Of a stretch of 17,988 nucleotides of DNA, positions 1 through 6,859 are shown one piece after another. The stretch's first letter is position 1, and every line of letters starts with the position of its first letter. Below the pieces are notes generated by a model that saw only the letters and a program-made list of their open reading frames with translations, had not been told where the DNA came from and did no database searches. This DNA comes from an uncultured Alistipes sp. (GTDB lineage Bacteria > Bacteroidota > Bacteroidia > Bacteroidales > UBA932): positions 1-17,988 of the forward strand of contig UQUJ01000062.1 of assembly GCA_900544195.1 (NCBI GenBank), given 5' to 3'. A program made the position numbers and the translations under genes.

Positions 1-2
1 TT

Positions 3-101
3 GAGCCCACTTGAAATAGTGCCATTTGCCACTTTTTACCCCTTACAGAAGTATCTGCGAGGCACATGTTCTTCAAAAAAACGACTTTTTCAAGTGGACT
101 C
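3..101 (+). repeat. MITE-like inverted-repeat element, copy 1
   Basis: This is a 99-bp element whose ends form imperfect terminal inverted repeats: GAGCCCACTTGAAATAGT at the left, and GAGTCCACTTGAAAAAGT when the right end is read on the minus strand (2 mismatches in 18). It has no coding capacity. A second copy lies in reverse orientation at 12690-12789; the two align over their full length with a few substitutions and one short A/T-run difference. Small size, terminal inverted repeats and multiple copies are MITE-like features. I cannot assign a parent IS, and no target-site duplication is visible because the left flank is only 2 bases long. Confidence 0.8.
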
Positions 102-246
102 ATATTTATTAATTTACTATATCATCTAAGGGGTGGTGGCTTTCGATGCCATAGCCTTGGATATTCGCAAGAACAAAATTAGAACTTTTTTTCGGTTTTA
201 GTAAGCGTTAAGTAATCCTTAGTAATCATTTTCGCGGAGTGGAGGT
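102..246. other. AT-rich intergenic segment with three 10-bp repeats
   Basis: No gene is supported between the first MITE-like element and the 112-bp repeat. The only regularity seen is a short iteron-like series on the plus strand: AGTAAGCGTT (200-209), AGTAATCCTT (211-220) and AGTAATCATT (221-230). The period is 10-11 bp, about one helical turn. It lies about 120 bp upstream of the promoter of the MFS gene. It could be a regulator-binding array or chance AT-rich repetition. Confidence 0.35.
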
Positions 247-358
247 GTGTCGTGGCATTTAACTGTATGATAGTGAGAAGAATAATGGTTTTCGTGGTCG
301 CAAAAGTCGCACCACGAAAATGGCTATTTCTTTGATAATTAGGTTGTTGTCTGCCACG
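247..358 (+). repeat. 112-bp structured intergenic repeat, copy A
   Basis: This is one of two copies (the other is 6708-6819) that align over 112 bp without gaps. Shared blocks are the left end GTG(T/C)CGTGGCA, an inner CGTGG...CCACG hairpin, TTGATAAT, and the right end TTGTTGTCTGCCA. The distances between blocks (36, 14 and 15 bases) are identical in both copies. In this copy the ends can pair through CGTGGCA, and the inner stem has 10 perfect pairs (289-298 with 311-320). The stem sequence differs from copy B while pairing is kept, which suggests a constrained structure. The TTG of a promoter for the downstream gene lies inside its right end. Confidence 0.75.
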
Positions 359-377
359 CAAAAAATGGCTATCTTTG
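347..377 (+). promoter_or_regulatory. Bacteroidota-type promoter of the MFS gene
   Basis: A TTG at 347-349 (-33) is separated by 20 bp from TATCTTTG at 370-377 (-7, consensus TAnnTTTG). Transcription would begin near 383, giving a leader of about 90 nt before the ATG at 475. The -33 lies within the 112-bp repeat copy A, while the -7 is in unique sequence beyond it. Confidence 0.7.
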
Positions 378-474
378 CAAGGTTGAATGGCTGTCCTGAT
401 TTGCCTGGAATGTTTTTCTGAAACGAAAGATGTTCAACTATCGACAGGCGGATCAAGATGCCTCCTGAATATTT

Positions 475-1818
475 ATGAGTCTATATTCATTCTATAGGAT
501 ATCGAAGCCCTCGGAGGAGAAGATTGCTCCGGAAAGGGTGGATGAGGAATATCGGCGCTTGCGGGGACACACATTCTGGGGCGTGACCGGGGCTTACGCT
601 CTCTATTACGTCTGCCGGATGGCGATGAGCGTGGTGAAGCAGCCGTTGATTGACGAGGGAATATTCACGGCCGCGCAGCTTGGAATCATCGGCTCGGCTT
701 TTTATTTTGTCTATGCTTTCGGCAAGTTCAGCAACGGATTCATAGCGGACTATTGCAACGTGTGCCGCTTTATGGCCACCGGGCTTCTGATCTCCACTGT
801 GGTCAATCTGCTGATGGGTGCTTTGGGGCTGCTTCAAGGATGGGCCGGCACTTCCACGATGCTGCTGTTCATCGTGTTCGCTGTCGTCTGGGGAGTCAAC
901 GGTTTCTGTCAGTCGATGGGGGCCCCTCCGGGAGTCATCAGCCTTTCGCGCTGGTTTCCGCTTGACCGCCGCGGCACTTACTACAGCGTATTCAGTGCTA
1001 CTCCATATTTGGGTAAATCCTTGTCAGTGTTTGTTTTAGGGCTTGTTGTCGGATGGATGGGCTGGGAGTGCGGATTCATTTTCTCCGCCATTGCGGGAGT
1101 CATCGGCTCAGTGATGATCTTTCTGATGGTCTCCGACACTCCCGAGAGCAAAGGTCTCCCTTCGGTTCAGAAACTGACCGGCGAGAAGCCTCAGAAAACG
1201 GACTCTATGCCTACCCGTGTACTTCAGAAGATGGTTGTCCGTCACCCGGGAATATGGATAATCGCTCTTTCGAGCGCTTTCGTGTACATCACCCAGCACG
1301 CCGTCAGCGAGTGGGGAGTGCTTTTCCTCCAGAAAGGCAAAGGTTTTTCCCTTGCAGGCGCCACTCAGATCATAGCGTTCTCTGAGGCTTTCGGAATAGC
1401 CGGAACCGTGCTCGCCGGCTGGCTTTCCGACAGGGTTTTCAAAGGGAACCGTTTCATTCCCGTGCTGGTTTCCGGTCTGCTTTGCCTGCTGTCGCTCGGA
1501 GCCTTCCTTTTCACCGGCGGAGGATATTCATTGAACATCGTCTATGTGTCGGTCTTTAGTCTGGCCATAGGTGTGGTCTATTGCACGGTCGCCGGCCTGA
1601 TGGCGCTGGACATCGTGCCGCGCAAGGCCACAGGGGCGGCTCTAGGCATGGTCGGGCTGGCCAGCTATGCCGCCGCCGGAATCCAGAACATCGTCAGCGG
1701 TATAATGATAGACGGGAACGATTTCAATTTCGCCCCCGTCTCCGTCTTCTGGATTGCCGCCTGTCTCCTCAGCTTCCTTATCCCTGTCCTTTCTTGGAAA
1801 TCTCTACGTCGGCGGTAG
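475..1818 (+). CDS. MFS transporter, organophosphate:phosphate antiporter (OPA) family
   Basis: The 447-aa product is a 12-helix inner-membrane transporter. The N-terminal part has the OPA pattern also seen in GlpT, UhpT and UhpC: RLRGHTFWG (28-36), then YALYYVCR (41-48), with R48 and K84 (AFGKFSNG) at positions that contact phosphate in GlpT. Members exchange sugar phosphates or glycerol-3-phosphate for inorganic phosphate. The second half begins near residue 258. Where GlpT and relatives carry a second phosphate-binding arginine (FVYLLRYG), this protein reads FVYITQHA (269-276), with Q274 in that place; this alignment is from memory and suggests an altered substrate. The ATG at 475 follows the leader from the promoter at 347-377; no strong ribosome-binding site is seen. 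The stop lies 6 bp from the stop of the convergent CoA-transferase gene. The family is secure, the substrate is not. Confidence 0.88.
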   Translation: MSLYSFYRISKPSEEKIAPERVDEEYRRLRGHTFWGVTGAYALYYVCRMAMSVVKQPLIDEGIFTAAQLGIIGSAFYFVYAFGKFSNGFIADYCNVCRFMATGLLISTVVNLLMGALGLLQGWAGTSTMLLFIVFAVVWGVNGFCQSMGAPPGVISLSRWFPLDRRGTYYSVFSATPYLGKSLSVFVLGLVVGWMGWECGFIFSAIAGVIGSVMIFLMVSDTPESKGLPSVQKLTGEKPQKTDSMPTRVLQKMVVRHPGIWIIALSSAFVYITQHAVSEWGVLFLQKGKGFSLAGATQIIAFSEAFGIAGTVLAGWLSDRVFKGNRFIPVLVSGLLCLLSLGAFLFTGGGYSLNIVYVSVFSLAIGVVYCTVAGLMALDIVPRKATGAALGMVGLASYAAAGIQNIVSGIMIDGNDFNFAPVSVFWIAACLLSFLIPVLSWKSLRRR

Positions 1819-1824
1819 GGTAGA

Positions 1825-3132
1825 TCAGATTTTAACCACGAGCCAGTGTGGACCGAAACGCTCGAACGAGGCGCGGTCCAGCATCTCCCGATCATCCGGG
1901 TGCGCGATGCTGATGAGGAGTTTGGCACGTTCCTGAAGCGACTTGCCGTACAGATTCACGGCACCATATTCGGTGACGATCCAGTGCGCGTCGGCGCGAG
2001 GTGTGACCACTCCCGCTCCTGGGTTCAGGAACGGAACAATCTTCGCCTTGCCCTTGTTTGTGCGGGAAGCGAAGGCAGTCATAGACACTCCACCCTCGGA
2101 CATAGACGCGCCCTTGACAAAATCCAGCTGGCCGCCGGTCCCGGAGAATATCCTCGTTCCGATGGAGTCGGCGCAGATCTGCCCAGTCAGATCCACCTCC
2201 GTGGCTGAATTGATGGCCATCATATTCGGATTCTGGCAGATCACCCACGGATCGTTGACGTACTTGATGTCCTTCATCAGCACATCCGGATTGTGGTCGA
2301 TGAATGAATATACTTCCTGAGAGCCCAACAGGAACGACGCCACGATCTTGCCATTGTCGATCTTCTTGTTCGCTCCGTTCACGACACCTTTCTTTATAAG
2401 GCGCAGGATCCCGTCCGCGAACATCTCTGTGTGCACACCAAGATTTTTGTGGTCAGCAAGTTGCGCGGCCAGAGCGTTCGGCAGGGCGCCGATTCCCATT
2501 TGGATGCAGGCTCCGTCCGGCACCAGTTCCGCGCAATTCTTTCCAATCAGCACCTCAGTCGGTGTCGGCTCGGCAAAATCCTTGGAAACCAGCGGAGTGT
2601 CATCCTTGACAAGGTAGTCGAAAGTGTCAATCGGCACGAGGTCTCCGTAGGCGAACGGCACGTGCGGATTCACGACAGCGATCTTCACACGGGCTGTCTC
2701 GATGGCCGCCAGCGAGCAATCCACCGAAGTCCCCAGTGACACCATTCCGTTCTCGTCCGGAGTGGACACCTGCACCAAAGCGGCTCCCAACTTGATGGCA
2801 CCGCAGCGGTAAAGCTTTTGAGACTCACCCAGATGCACCGGCAGATAGTCCGCGTACCCGGAATTCACGTTCGGGCGCACGTTAGGACCTACAAAGAACC
2901 CCTGCTCAAAAAAGATCCCTGAATATTTCGGATCTGAATATGGAGCCGGCCCTTCGGTGTGGAAGTGGTGGAAATGCAGATCCACGACCTCACCGGCCTC
3001 AGCCCTGCGCACAAGCGCGTCAACAAGAATATGCGGCACGCTCGCCACGCTGCTTAAATGAATATGATCGCCCGACTTTATGGCTTTCACCGCTTCGTCG
3101 GCGGAAACGTAATGAATTTCTTTCATTGACAT
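1825..3132 (-). CDS. Acetyl-CoA hydrolase/CoA-transferase family protein (4-hydroxybutyrate CoA-transferase-like)
   Basis: The 435-aa protein matches the class-I CoA-transferase family that includes acetyl-CoA hydrolase, butyrate:acetate and 4-hydroxybutyrate:acetate CoA-transferases. These cytoplasmic enzymes move CoA between carboxylic acids through a glutamyl-CoA thioester. The motif LGVHTEMFADG (231-241) supplies the probable catalytic glutamate E236, at the position of the known active-site Glu of the 4-hydroxybutyrate enzyme. The oxyanion-type motif GTGGQ is at 331-335, and QMGIGALPNA at 211-220 is also typical. The length is normal and the frame intact. Two ATGs, at 3132 and 3126, are possible starts. 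A promoter at 3150-3179 leaves a very short leader. The acyl substrate cannot be read from the sequence; in gut Bacteroidales it may serve acetate, propionate or butyrate fermentation. Confidence 0.9.
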   Translation of the reverse strand: MSMKEIHYVSADEAVKAIKSGDHIHLSSVASVPHILVDALVRRAEAGEVVDLHFHHFHTEGPAPYSDPKYSGIFFEQGFFVGPNVRPNVNSGYADYLPVHLGESQKLYRCGAIKLGAALVQVSTPDENGMVSLGTSVDCSLAAIETARVKIAVVNPHVPFAYGDLVPIDTFDYLVKDDTPLVSKDFAEPTPTEVLIGKNCAELVPDGACIQMGIGALPNALAAQLADHKNLGVHTEMFADGILRLIKKGVVNGANKKIDNGKIVASFLLGSQEVYSFIDHNPDVLMKDIKYVNDPWVICQNPNMMAINSATEVDLTGQICADSIGTRIFSGTGGQLDFVKGASMSEGGVSMTAFASRTNKGKAKIVPFLNPGAGVVTPRADAHWIVTEYGAVNLYGKSLQERAKLLISIAHPDDREMLDRASFERFGPHWLVVKI

Positions 3133-3149
3133 TAATATGTTTGCGGCGG

Positions 3150-3179
3150 CAAAGATAGTGCTTTTGAGAGTATATTCAA
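3150..3179 (-). promoter_or_regulatory. Bacteroidota-type promoter of the CoA-transferase gene
   Basis: On the minus strand, TTG (3179-3177) precedes TATCTTTG (3157-3150) by 19 bp, an excellent match to the -33/-7 consensus. The implied start near 3144 leaves a leader of only about 12 nt to the ATG at 3132. Confidence 0.75.
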
Positions 3180-3218
3180 ATTCCTGGTACGATAGCCACT
3201 TCCGTGGTCTGTCCGTTT

Positions 3219-3298
3219 CGGGTGTGGAAAGGGTGGTTTTTCACCCGGTAGTGTTGATTTTTCCGGTTTCGGGTGAGAAAGACGGTGTTTTGCACCCG
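3219..3298. repeat. Pair of similar hairpins between divergent genes
   Basis: Two imperfect direct repeats start with TTTCGGGTG. Each can form a hairpin with stem CGGGTG/CACCCG: 3219-3224 with 3242-3247, and 3270-3275 with 3293-3298. The two units are offset by 51 bp. They sit between the divergent CoA-transferase and mazG promoters, where a terminator would not be expected. Possible roles are a paired operator or a small palindromic repeat; neither is established. Confidence 0.55.
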
Positions 3299-3348
3299 AA
3301 GCACTGAAGCGCTGTAGGAAACGCTGTGTGCATATTCAAAGATTTTAG

Positions 3349-3356
3349 TAATTTTG
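3349..3356 (+). promoter_or_regulatory. Putative -7 element of mazG
   Basis: TAATTTTG matches TAnnTTTG and ends 6 bases before the ATG at 3363, so the transcript would be leaderless or nearly so. No good TTG is seen at the -33 distance, so this is only a partial match. Confidence 0.5.
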
Positions 3357-3362
3357 CAGGAT

Positions 3363-4181
3363 ATGATTAATAAGGAAAAGAAATTAAAGGCGTTCGAGCG
3401 GGCGTTGGAGGTGATGGACAGGCTTCGCGCCGAATGTCCGTGGAATCATGCGCAGACCATCGACACCCTCAGGCCTATGACGGTCGAGGAGGTATATGAG
3501 CTCAGTGACGCCGTGATGAAGAAGGATGACGCGGCTCTTGAGAAAGAACTCGGAGACGTGTTCCTTCACGTGATATTCTACGCCAGGATTGCCGAAGAGG
3601 AAGGTCGCTACGACATCGCTGACGTGATGGACAAACTCTGCGAGAAGATGATCTACCGTCATCCTCACGTGTTCTCCAACACCAAGGTGGCAGACGCAGA
3701 GCAGGTGTCCGAGAACTGGGAGATGCTCAAGGCCAAGGAGAAAGGAGGCAACAAGCGCATCCTTTCCGGGATTCCGGACGCGATGCCGCCGATCCTGAAG
3801 GCTTTCTCGATGCAGGACAAGGCACGTGGTGTGGGCTTTGACTGGGAGGAGAAACGTCAGGTCTGGGACAAAGTCAAGGAGGAACAGGCTGAGCTTCAGG
3901 CTGAGATGGACGCTATGGATTCCGCCGTGACGGAGGATGAGCGCAAGGCTGCCATTGACCGTGCCGAGGAGGAGCTAGGTGACTTCATGTTCGCCACGAT
4001 TAACGCCGCAAGGCTTTACGGCCTCAATCCTGACACGGCTCTCAATCGTGCCTGCGACAAGTTCCGCCGTCGCTTCACCTACCTTGAGGAGAACACGATC
4101 CGCAAAGGCCGGAATCTCCACGACATGACTCTCTCCGAGATGGACGAGATTTGGGACGAAGGAAAGACCAAAGGCTTGTAA
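3363..4181 (+). CDS. mazG: Nucleoside triphosphate pyrophosphohydrolase MazG
   Basis: The 272-aa protein has two tandem MazG all-alpha domains. It hydrolyses NTPs and dNTPs to the monophosphate and pyrophosphate, a cytoplasmic house-cleaning role also linked to lowering (p)ppGpp-related stress signals. The N-terminal domain has ECPWNHAQT (24-32), metal-binding EEVYE (42-46) and ExxD at E62-D65. The C-terminal domain repeats this with EEQAE (173-177) and E204-D207. The stretch GIPDAMPPILKA (137-148), typical of full-length MazG, links the two. A TTG nine bases upstream also opens this frame, but the ATG at 3363 gives the family's usual N-terminus. Length and motifs are normal. It is divergent from the CoA-transferase gene and followed by a separate promoter, so it is probably monocistronic. 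Confidence 0.95.
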   Translation: MINKEKKLKAFERALEVMDRLRAECPWNHAQTIDTLRPMTVEEVYELSDAVMKKDDAALEKELGDVFLHVIFYARIAEEEGRYDIADVMDKLCEKMIYRHPHVFSNTKVADAEQVSENWEMLKAKEKGGNKRILSGIPDAMPPILKAFSMQDKARGVGFDWEEKRQVWDKVKEEQAELQAEMDAMDSAVTEDERKAAIDRAEEELGDFMFATINAARLYGLNPDTALNRACDKFRRRFTYLEENTIRKGRNLHDMTLSEMDEIWDEGKTKGL

Positions 4182-4267
4182 TAGCTGTTATTCAGTGAAT
4201 TAAAGATCGCTGGATCTTGCTTTTGGCAATGAGAGTGACCTTTGAGGCTAAACTTTGAAGGTTCAGA

Positions 4268-4299
4268 TTTGTCCAAAAGAAGACATTTTCTTAAATTTG
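4268..4299 (+). promoter_or_regulatory. Bacteroidota-type promoter of the GNAT-like gene
   Basis: TTTG at 4268-4271 and TAAATTTG at 4292-4299 are separated by 20 bp, matching the -33/-7 consensus. The leader to the ATG at 4342 would be about 37 nt. Confidence 0.72.
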
Positions 4300-4341
4300 T
4301 GGATGTCTTCCTGAGAAGGAAGTATTGTAGAATGGATACTT

Positions 4342-5460
4342 ATGCCTGATTATAAAGTAGTTGAGGTTGTGAGCAGAAGGGATCTGATGAAATTCATCAA
4401 GTTCCCTGACAAGTTGTACAAAGACTGCCCTCAATATGTCCCCGCTATTCACAGCGACCAAGTCAAGTCTCTGACCAAAGTTTCCACCCTGTCCTATTGC
4501 AAGAGGAAAATGTGGATGGTCATGGACGGGAAAACCGTTGTCGGCCGCATCTGCGGAATGATCAACCCTCGTTACAACGCGCTCTATGGCAAGAAGAGAG
4601 CCCGTTTCGGATGGTTCGACACAATCGATGACTTTGAGGTCGCGAAGCTTCTTCTCGGCACTGCCGAGACATGGGCGAAGGAGAACGGGATGAACGAGAT
4701 CCATGGCCCTTTGTACTATAACACTCTTGGAAAGCAGGGCATGCTCATTGAGGGCTACGAGAACATCCCGCCTTTCAACTGTCTGTACAACTATCCTTAC
4801 TACAATGACTTTGTCACGGCTCTGGGCTACAAGAAGGAATGTGATTGGGTGCAGTACAAGATCGCTGCTGACCAGCCTCTTCAGGAAAAGATCACGAGGA
4901 TCGCCGGACTTCTCAAGCAGAGGTACAATCTGCATGAGGGCAGCCTGAACAAGCTCAAGAAGGACAAGAAGATGGTCAGGTACTTCTTCGATGTTTATAA
5001 CGAGAGCTTCGCGAAGTCGGTTTACAATTTCATCCCTTTCACAAAGGAGGAGATTGACGAGGAGGCGAAAGAGGTGCTCAGCTATATCTCTGACAAGACG
5101 AGCAGTATAATATTCGATGACAATGAGGAGCTTGTGGGATTCGGAATCACTTTCCCGACCATTTCCCCGGCGCTCCAGAAGGCAAAGGGGCATCTGTTTC
5201 CGTTCGGTTGGTTCCATCTGTTGAAGGCGATGTTCAAGTACGACACCGTGGATTTGATGATCAACGGAGCCACTCCTAAGTGGCAGAACACGGGGGTCTC
5301 GTCGATCTACCATTGCGCGATGTCGGAGAAATACCGCAAGGCCGGCACGAAGTGGGCGATCACGAATCCGCAGATTGAATCCAACGGTGCGGTCAACGTG
5401 TGGGGCAAGTACGAGCATGAGCTGTTCATGCGCCGCCGCTGCTACCTCAAGTCGATTTAG
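4342..5460 (+). CDS. GNAT-superfamily-like protein (YghO-type), function unknown
   Basis: The 372-aa cytoplasmic protein has no signal peptide or membrane segment. Its layout suggests a double GNAT fold: an early strand pair VVGRICGMINPRYNA (66-80), ARFGWFDTIDD (87-97), then GPLYYNTLGKQGMLIEGY (122-139) and GYKKECDWVQYKI (162-174). A second acyltransferase-like half contains LVGFGITFPTIS and GVSSIYHCAMSEKYRKAG. The C-terminus has a motif of the NPQIESN type seen in acyl-CoA-dependent acyltransferases. Proteins like this are widespread in Bacteroidota as uncharacterised N-acetyltransferases. Bacterial ceramide synthases are also GNAT-like and many Bacteroidales make sphingolipids, so lipid N-acylation is one speculation, without direct support. 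It has its own promoter and is followed by two REP-like palindromes, then prfA. The gene call is secure; the substrate is unknown. Confidence 0.8.
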   Translation: MPDYKVVEVVSRRDLMKFIKFPDKLYKDCPQYVPAIHSDQVKSLTKVSTLSYCKRKMWMVMDGKTVVGRICGMINPRYNALYGKKRARFGWFDTIDDFEVAKLLLGTAETWAKENGMNEIHGPLYYNTLGKQGMLIEGYENIPPFNCLYNYPYYNDFVTALGYKKECDWVQYKIAADQPLQEKITRIAGLLKQRYNLHEGSLNKLKKDKKMVRYFFDVYNESFAKSVYNFIPFTKEEIDEEAKEVLSYISDKTSSIIFDDNEELVGFGITFPTISPALQKAKGHLFPFGWFHLLKAMFKYDTVDLMINGATPKWQNTGVSSIYHCAMSEKYRKAGTKWAITNPQIESNGAVNVWGKYEHELFMRRRCYLKSI

Positions 5461-5473
5461 GAATATACCCGCT

Positions 5474-5500
5474 CGGTCACTGAGCCTGTCGAAGTGACCG
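5474..5500. repeat. REP-like palindrome, unit 1
   Basis: This 27-bp imperfect palindrome begins CGGTCACTGAG and ends GAAGTGACCG, with CCTGTC between; the outer stem CGGTCACT/AGTGACCG has 8 perfect pairs. It begins 13 bp after the stop of the GNAT-like gene. An almost identical unit follows 74 bp later, and both are followed by GGTCAAGAG. Palindromes with GAGCCTGTCGAAG cores are common small dispersed repeats in bacterial genomes. Confidence 0.75.
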
Positions 5501-5547
5501 GACGGTCAAGAGCTTCAGAGAGACAGCAAGAAGGCAAATCTTTGCCC

Positions 5548-5574
5548 CGGTCACCGAGCCTGTCGAAGTGACCG
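5548..5574. repeat. REP-like palindrome, unit 2
   Basis: This unit differs from unit 1 at one of 27 positions (T to C next to the stem) and has the same GGTCAAGAG tail (5577-5585 here, 5504-5512 for unit 1). Two same-orientation units between two genes of the same strand could stabilise or attenuate the transcript between the GNAT-like gene and prfA. Confidence 0.75.
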
Positions 5575-5616
5575 AAGGTCAAGAGACCGGAATTGAAGAA
5601 AAATTAACCATTGAAT

Positions 5617-6708
5617 ATGGCAGAGAATACATTAGTCGATAAGATCCTGGCTCTCCAGGACAAATACGAGTCGCTTCAGAAGCAGCTTGCTGACCCTGAG
5701 GTGATCGCTGACATGAAGAGATACGTCCAGCTCAACAAGGACTATAAAGAGTTGGAACCGATCATAAAGGCAGGCCTTGAGTACAAGAAGATGGTCGATG
5801 AGCTGGCCGAGGCCAAGGACATCATGATCAACGAGAAGGACGAGGACCTTCGCGACATGGCGAAGGCCGAGATCGCCGAGATCGAGCCGAAGATTCCGGA
5901 GATGGAGGAGCAGATCAAGATTCTCCTGATTCCGGCTGATCCGGATGACAGCAAGAACGCCATCATAGAGATCCGCGGCGGCACAGGTGGTGACGAGGCC
6001 GCCATCTTCGCGGGAGACCTTTTCAGGATGTACTCCAAGTACGCCGAGAAGCGCGGCTGGAAGCTGGAGGTCAATGATGAGACCCCGGGTACAGCTGGTG
6101 GCTACAAGCAGATTGTCTTCAAGCTTTCTTCCAACGATGAGGGTGTCTATGGAATCATGAAATATGAGTCCGGAGTGCACCGCGTTCAAAGAGTCCCTCA
6201 GACCGAGACTCAGGGCCGAATCCAGACCTCGGCGGCTTCCGTGGCCGTTTTCCCTGAGGCCGGAGAGTTCGATGTAGACCTTAAATGGGATGACATCCGT
6301 CTGGATCTGTTCTGCTCGTCAGGCCCTGGTGGCCAGGGAGTAAACACGACATATTCAGCCGTGCGTCTGACCCACCTTCCGACAGGTCTGGTCGTGCAGT
6401 GTCAGGAGGAGCGTTCCCAGCTAAAGAACAAGGACCGCGCTTTCGAGGAACTCCGTACCCGTCTCTACAACCTTGAGCATCAGAAGTATCTCGACGAGAT
6501 CGGCGCGAAGCGAAAGACCATGGTTTCCACAGGTGACCGTTCCGCCAAAATCCGTACATACAACTACCCTCAGGGCCGTGTGACCGACCACCGTATCAAC
6601 TGGTCGATGTACAACCTCCCTGTCTTTATGGACGGTGACATCCAGGAGTGCATCAACCAGCTACAGATCGCAGAGAACGCCGAGCGTCTGAAAGAGGCCG
6701 GCGAATAG
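5617..6708 (+). CDS. prfA: Peptide chain release factor 1
   Basis: The 363-aa protein is a class-I release factor that recognises UAA and UAG in the ribosomal A site and triggers peptide release. The catalytic GGQ motif is at 238-240 in SSGPGGQGVNTTYSAVR. The stop-codon-reading PxT motif is P194-Q195-T196 in RVPQTETQGR, which marks it as RF1 rather than RF2 (which has SPF). Spacing between the two motifs is normal. The N-terminal coiled-coil region spans about residues 5-105, with the GTGGDEA motif at 122-128. A TTG two codons upstream is open in frame, but the ATG at 5617 gives the expected N-terminus (MAENTLVDKI). There is no clear promoter directly upstream, so it may be read from the GNAT-like gene's promoter. 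The stop overlaps the first base of repeat copy B, and a strong hairpin terminator follows. Confidence 0.96.
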   Translation: MAENTLVDKILALQDKYESLQKQLADPEVIADMKRYVQLNKDYKELEPIIKAGLEYKKMVDELAEAKDIMINEKDEDLRDMAKAEIAEIEPKIPEMEEQIKILLIPADPDDSKNAIIEIRGGTGGDEAAIFAGDLFRMYSKYAEKRGWKLEVNDETPGTAGGYKQIVFKLSSNDEGVYGIMKYESGVHRVQRVPQTETQGRIQTSAASVAVFPEAGEFDVDLKWDDIRLDLFCSSGPGGQGVNTTYSAVRLTHLPTGLVVQCQEERSQLKNKDRAFEELRTRLYNLEHQKYLDEIGAKRKTMVSTGDRSAKIRTYNYPQGRVTDHRINWSMYNLPVFMDGDIQECINQLQIAENAERLKEAGE

Positions 6709-6819
6709 TGCCGTGGCACTTAAGTGCTTTATAATCAATAATAAAAGCAAACTCGTGGTTCTGATTTCAGTACCACGAGTTTGCTTATTGTATTGATAAT
6801 AAGATTGTTGTCTGCCATG
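6708..6819 (+). repeat. 112-bp structured intergenic repeat, copy B
   Basis: This is the second copy of the element at 247-358, collinear without gaps. It starts at the last base of prfA with GTGCCGTGGCA and ends near 6819 after TTGTTGTCTGCCA. The outer arms pair imperfectly (TGGCA, and TTATAATCAATA with TTATTATCAATA read in reverse complement). The inner stem is 15 bp and perfect. Here the element sits between convergent genes and its inner hairpin appears to serve as their terminator. Confidence 0.75.
6745..6786. terminator. Bidirectional hairpin terminator between prfA and the minus-strand operon
   Basis: A perfect 15-bp stem, AAGCAAACTCGTGGT (6745-6759) with its complement at 6772-6786, encloses a 12-base loop. 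It lies between the prfA stop and the stop of the convergent nucleotidylyltransferase gene. There is no long U tract, but the flanks are AT-rich on both sides. It coincides with the inner hairpin of the 112-bp repeat. Confidence 0.65.
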
Positions 6820-6859
6820 TTGGTAAAAAGCCGATTGCCGGGTAGGCAGACTCGGTAAT

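Noticed and set aside
4291..5418. Long minus-strand open frame (375 codons) opposite the GNAT-like gene
   Set aside because: It lies antisense to a gene with a good promoter and protein-like sequence. Its own translation is Leu/Val/Arg-rich and low in recognisable motifs, as expected from the reverse strand of a GC-biased gene.
5474..5585. Short CRISPR-like array
   Set aside because: Only two units, palindromic, with one 47-base interval and no cas gene; REP-like repeats explain it better.
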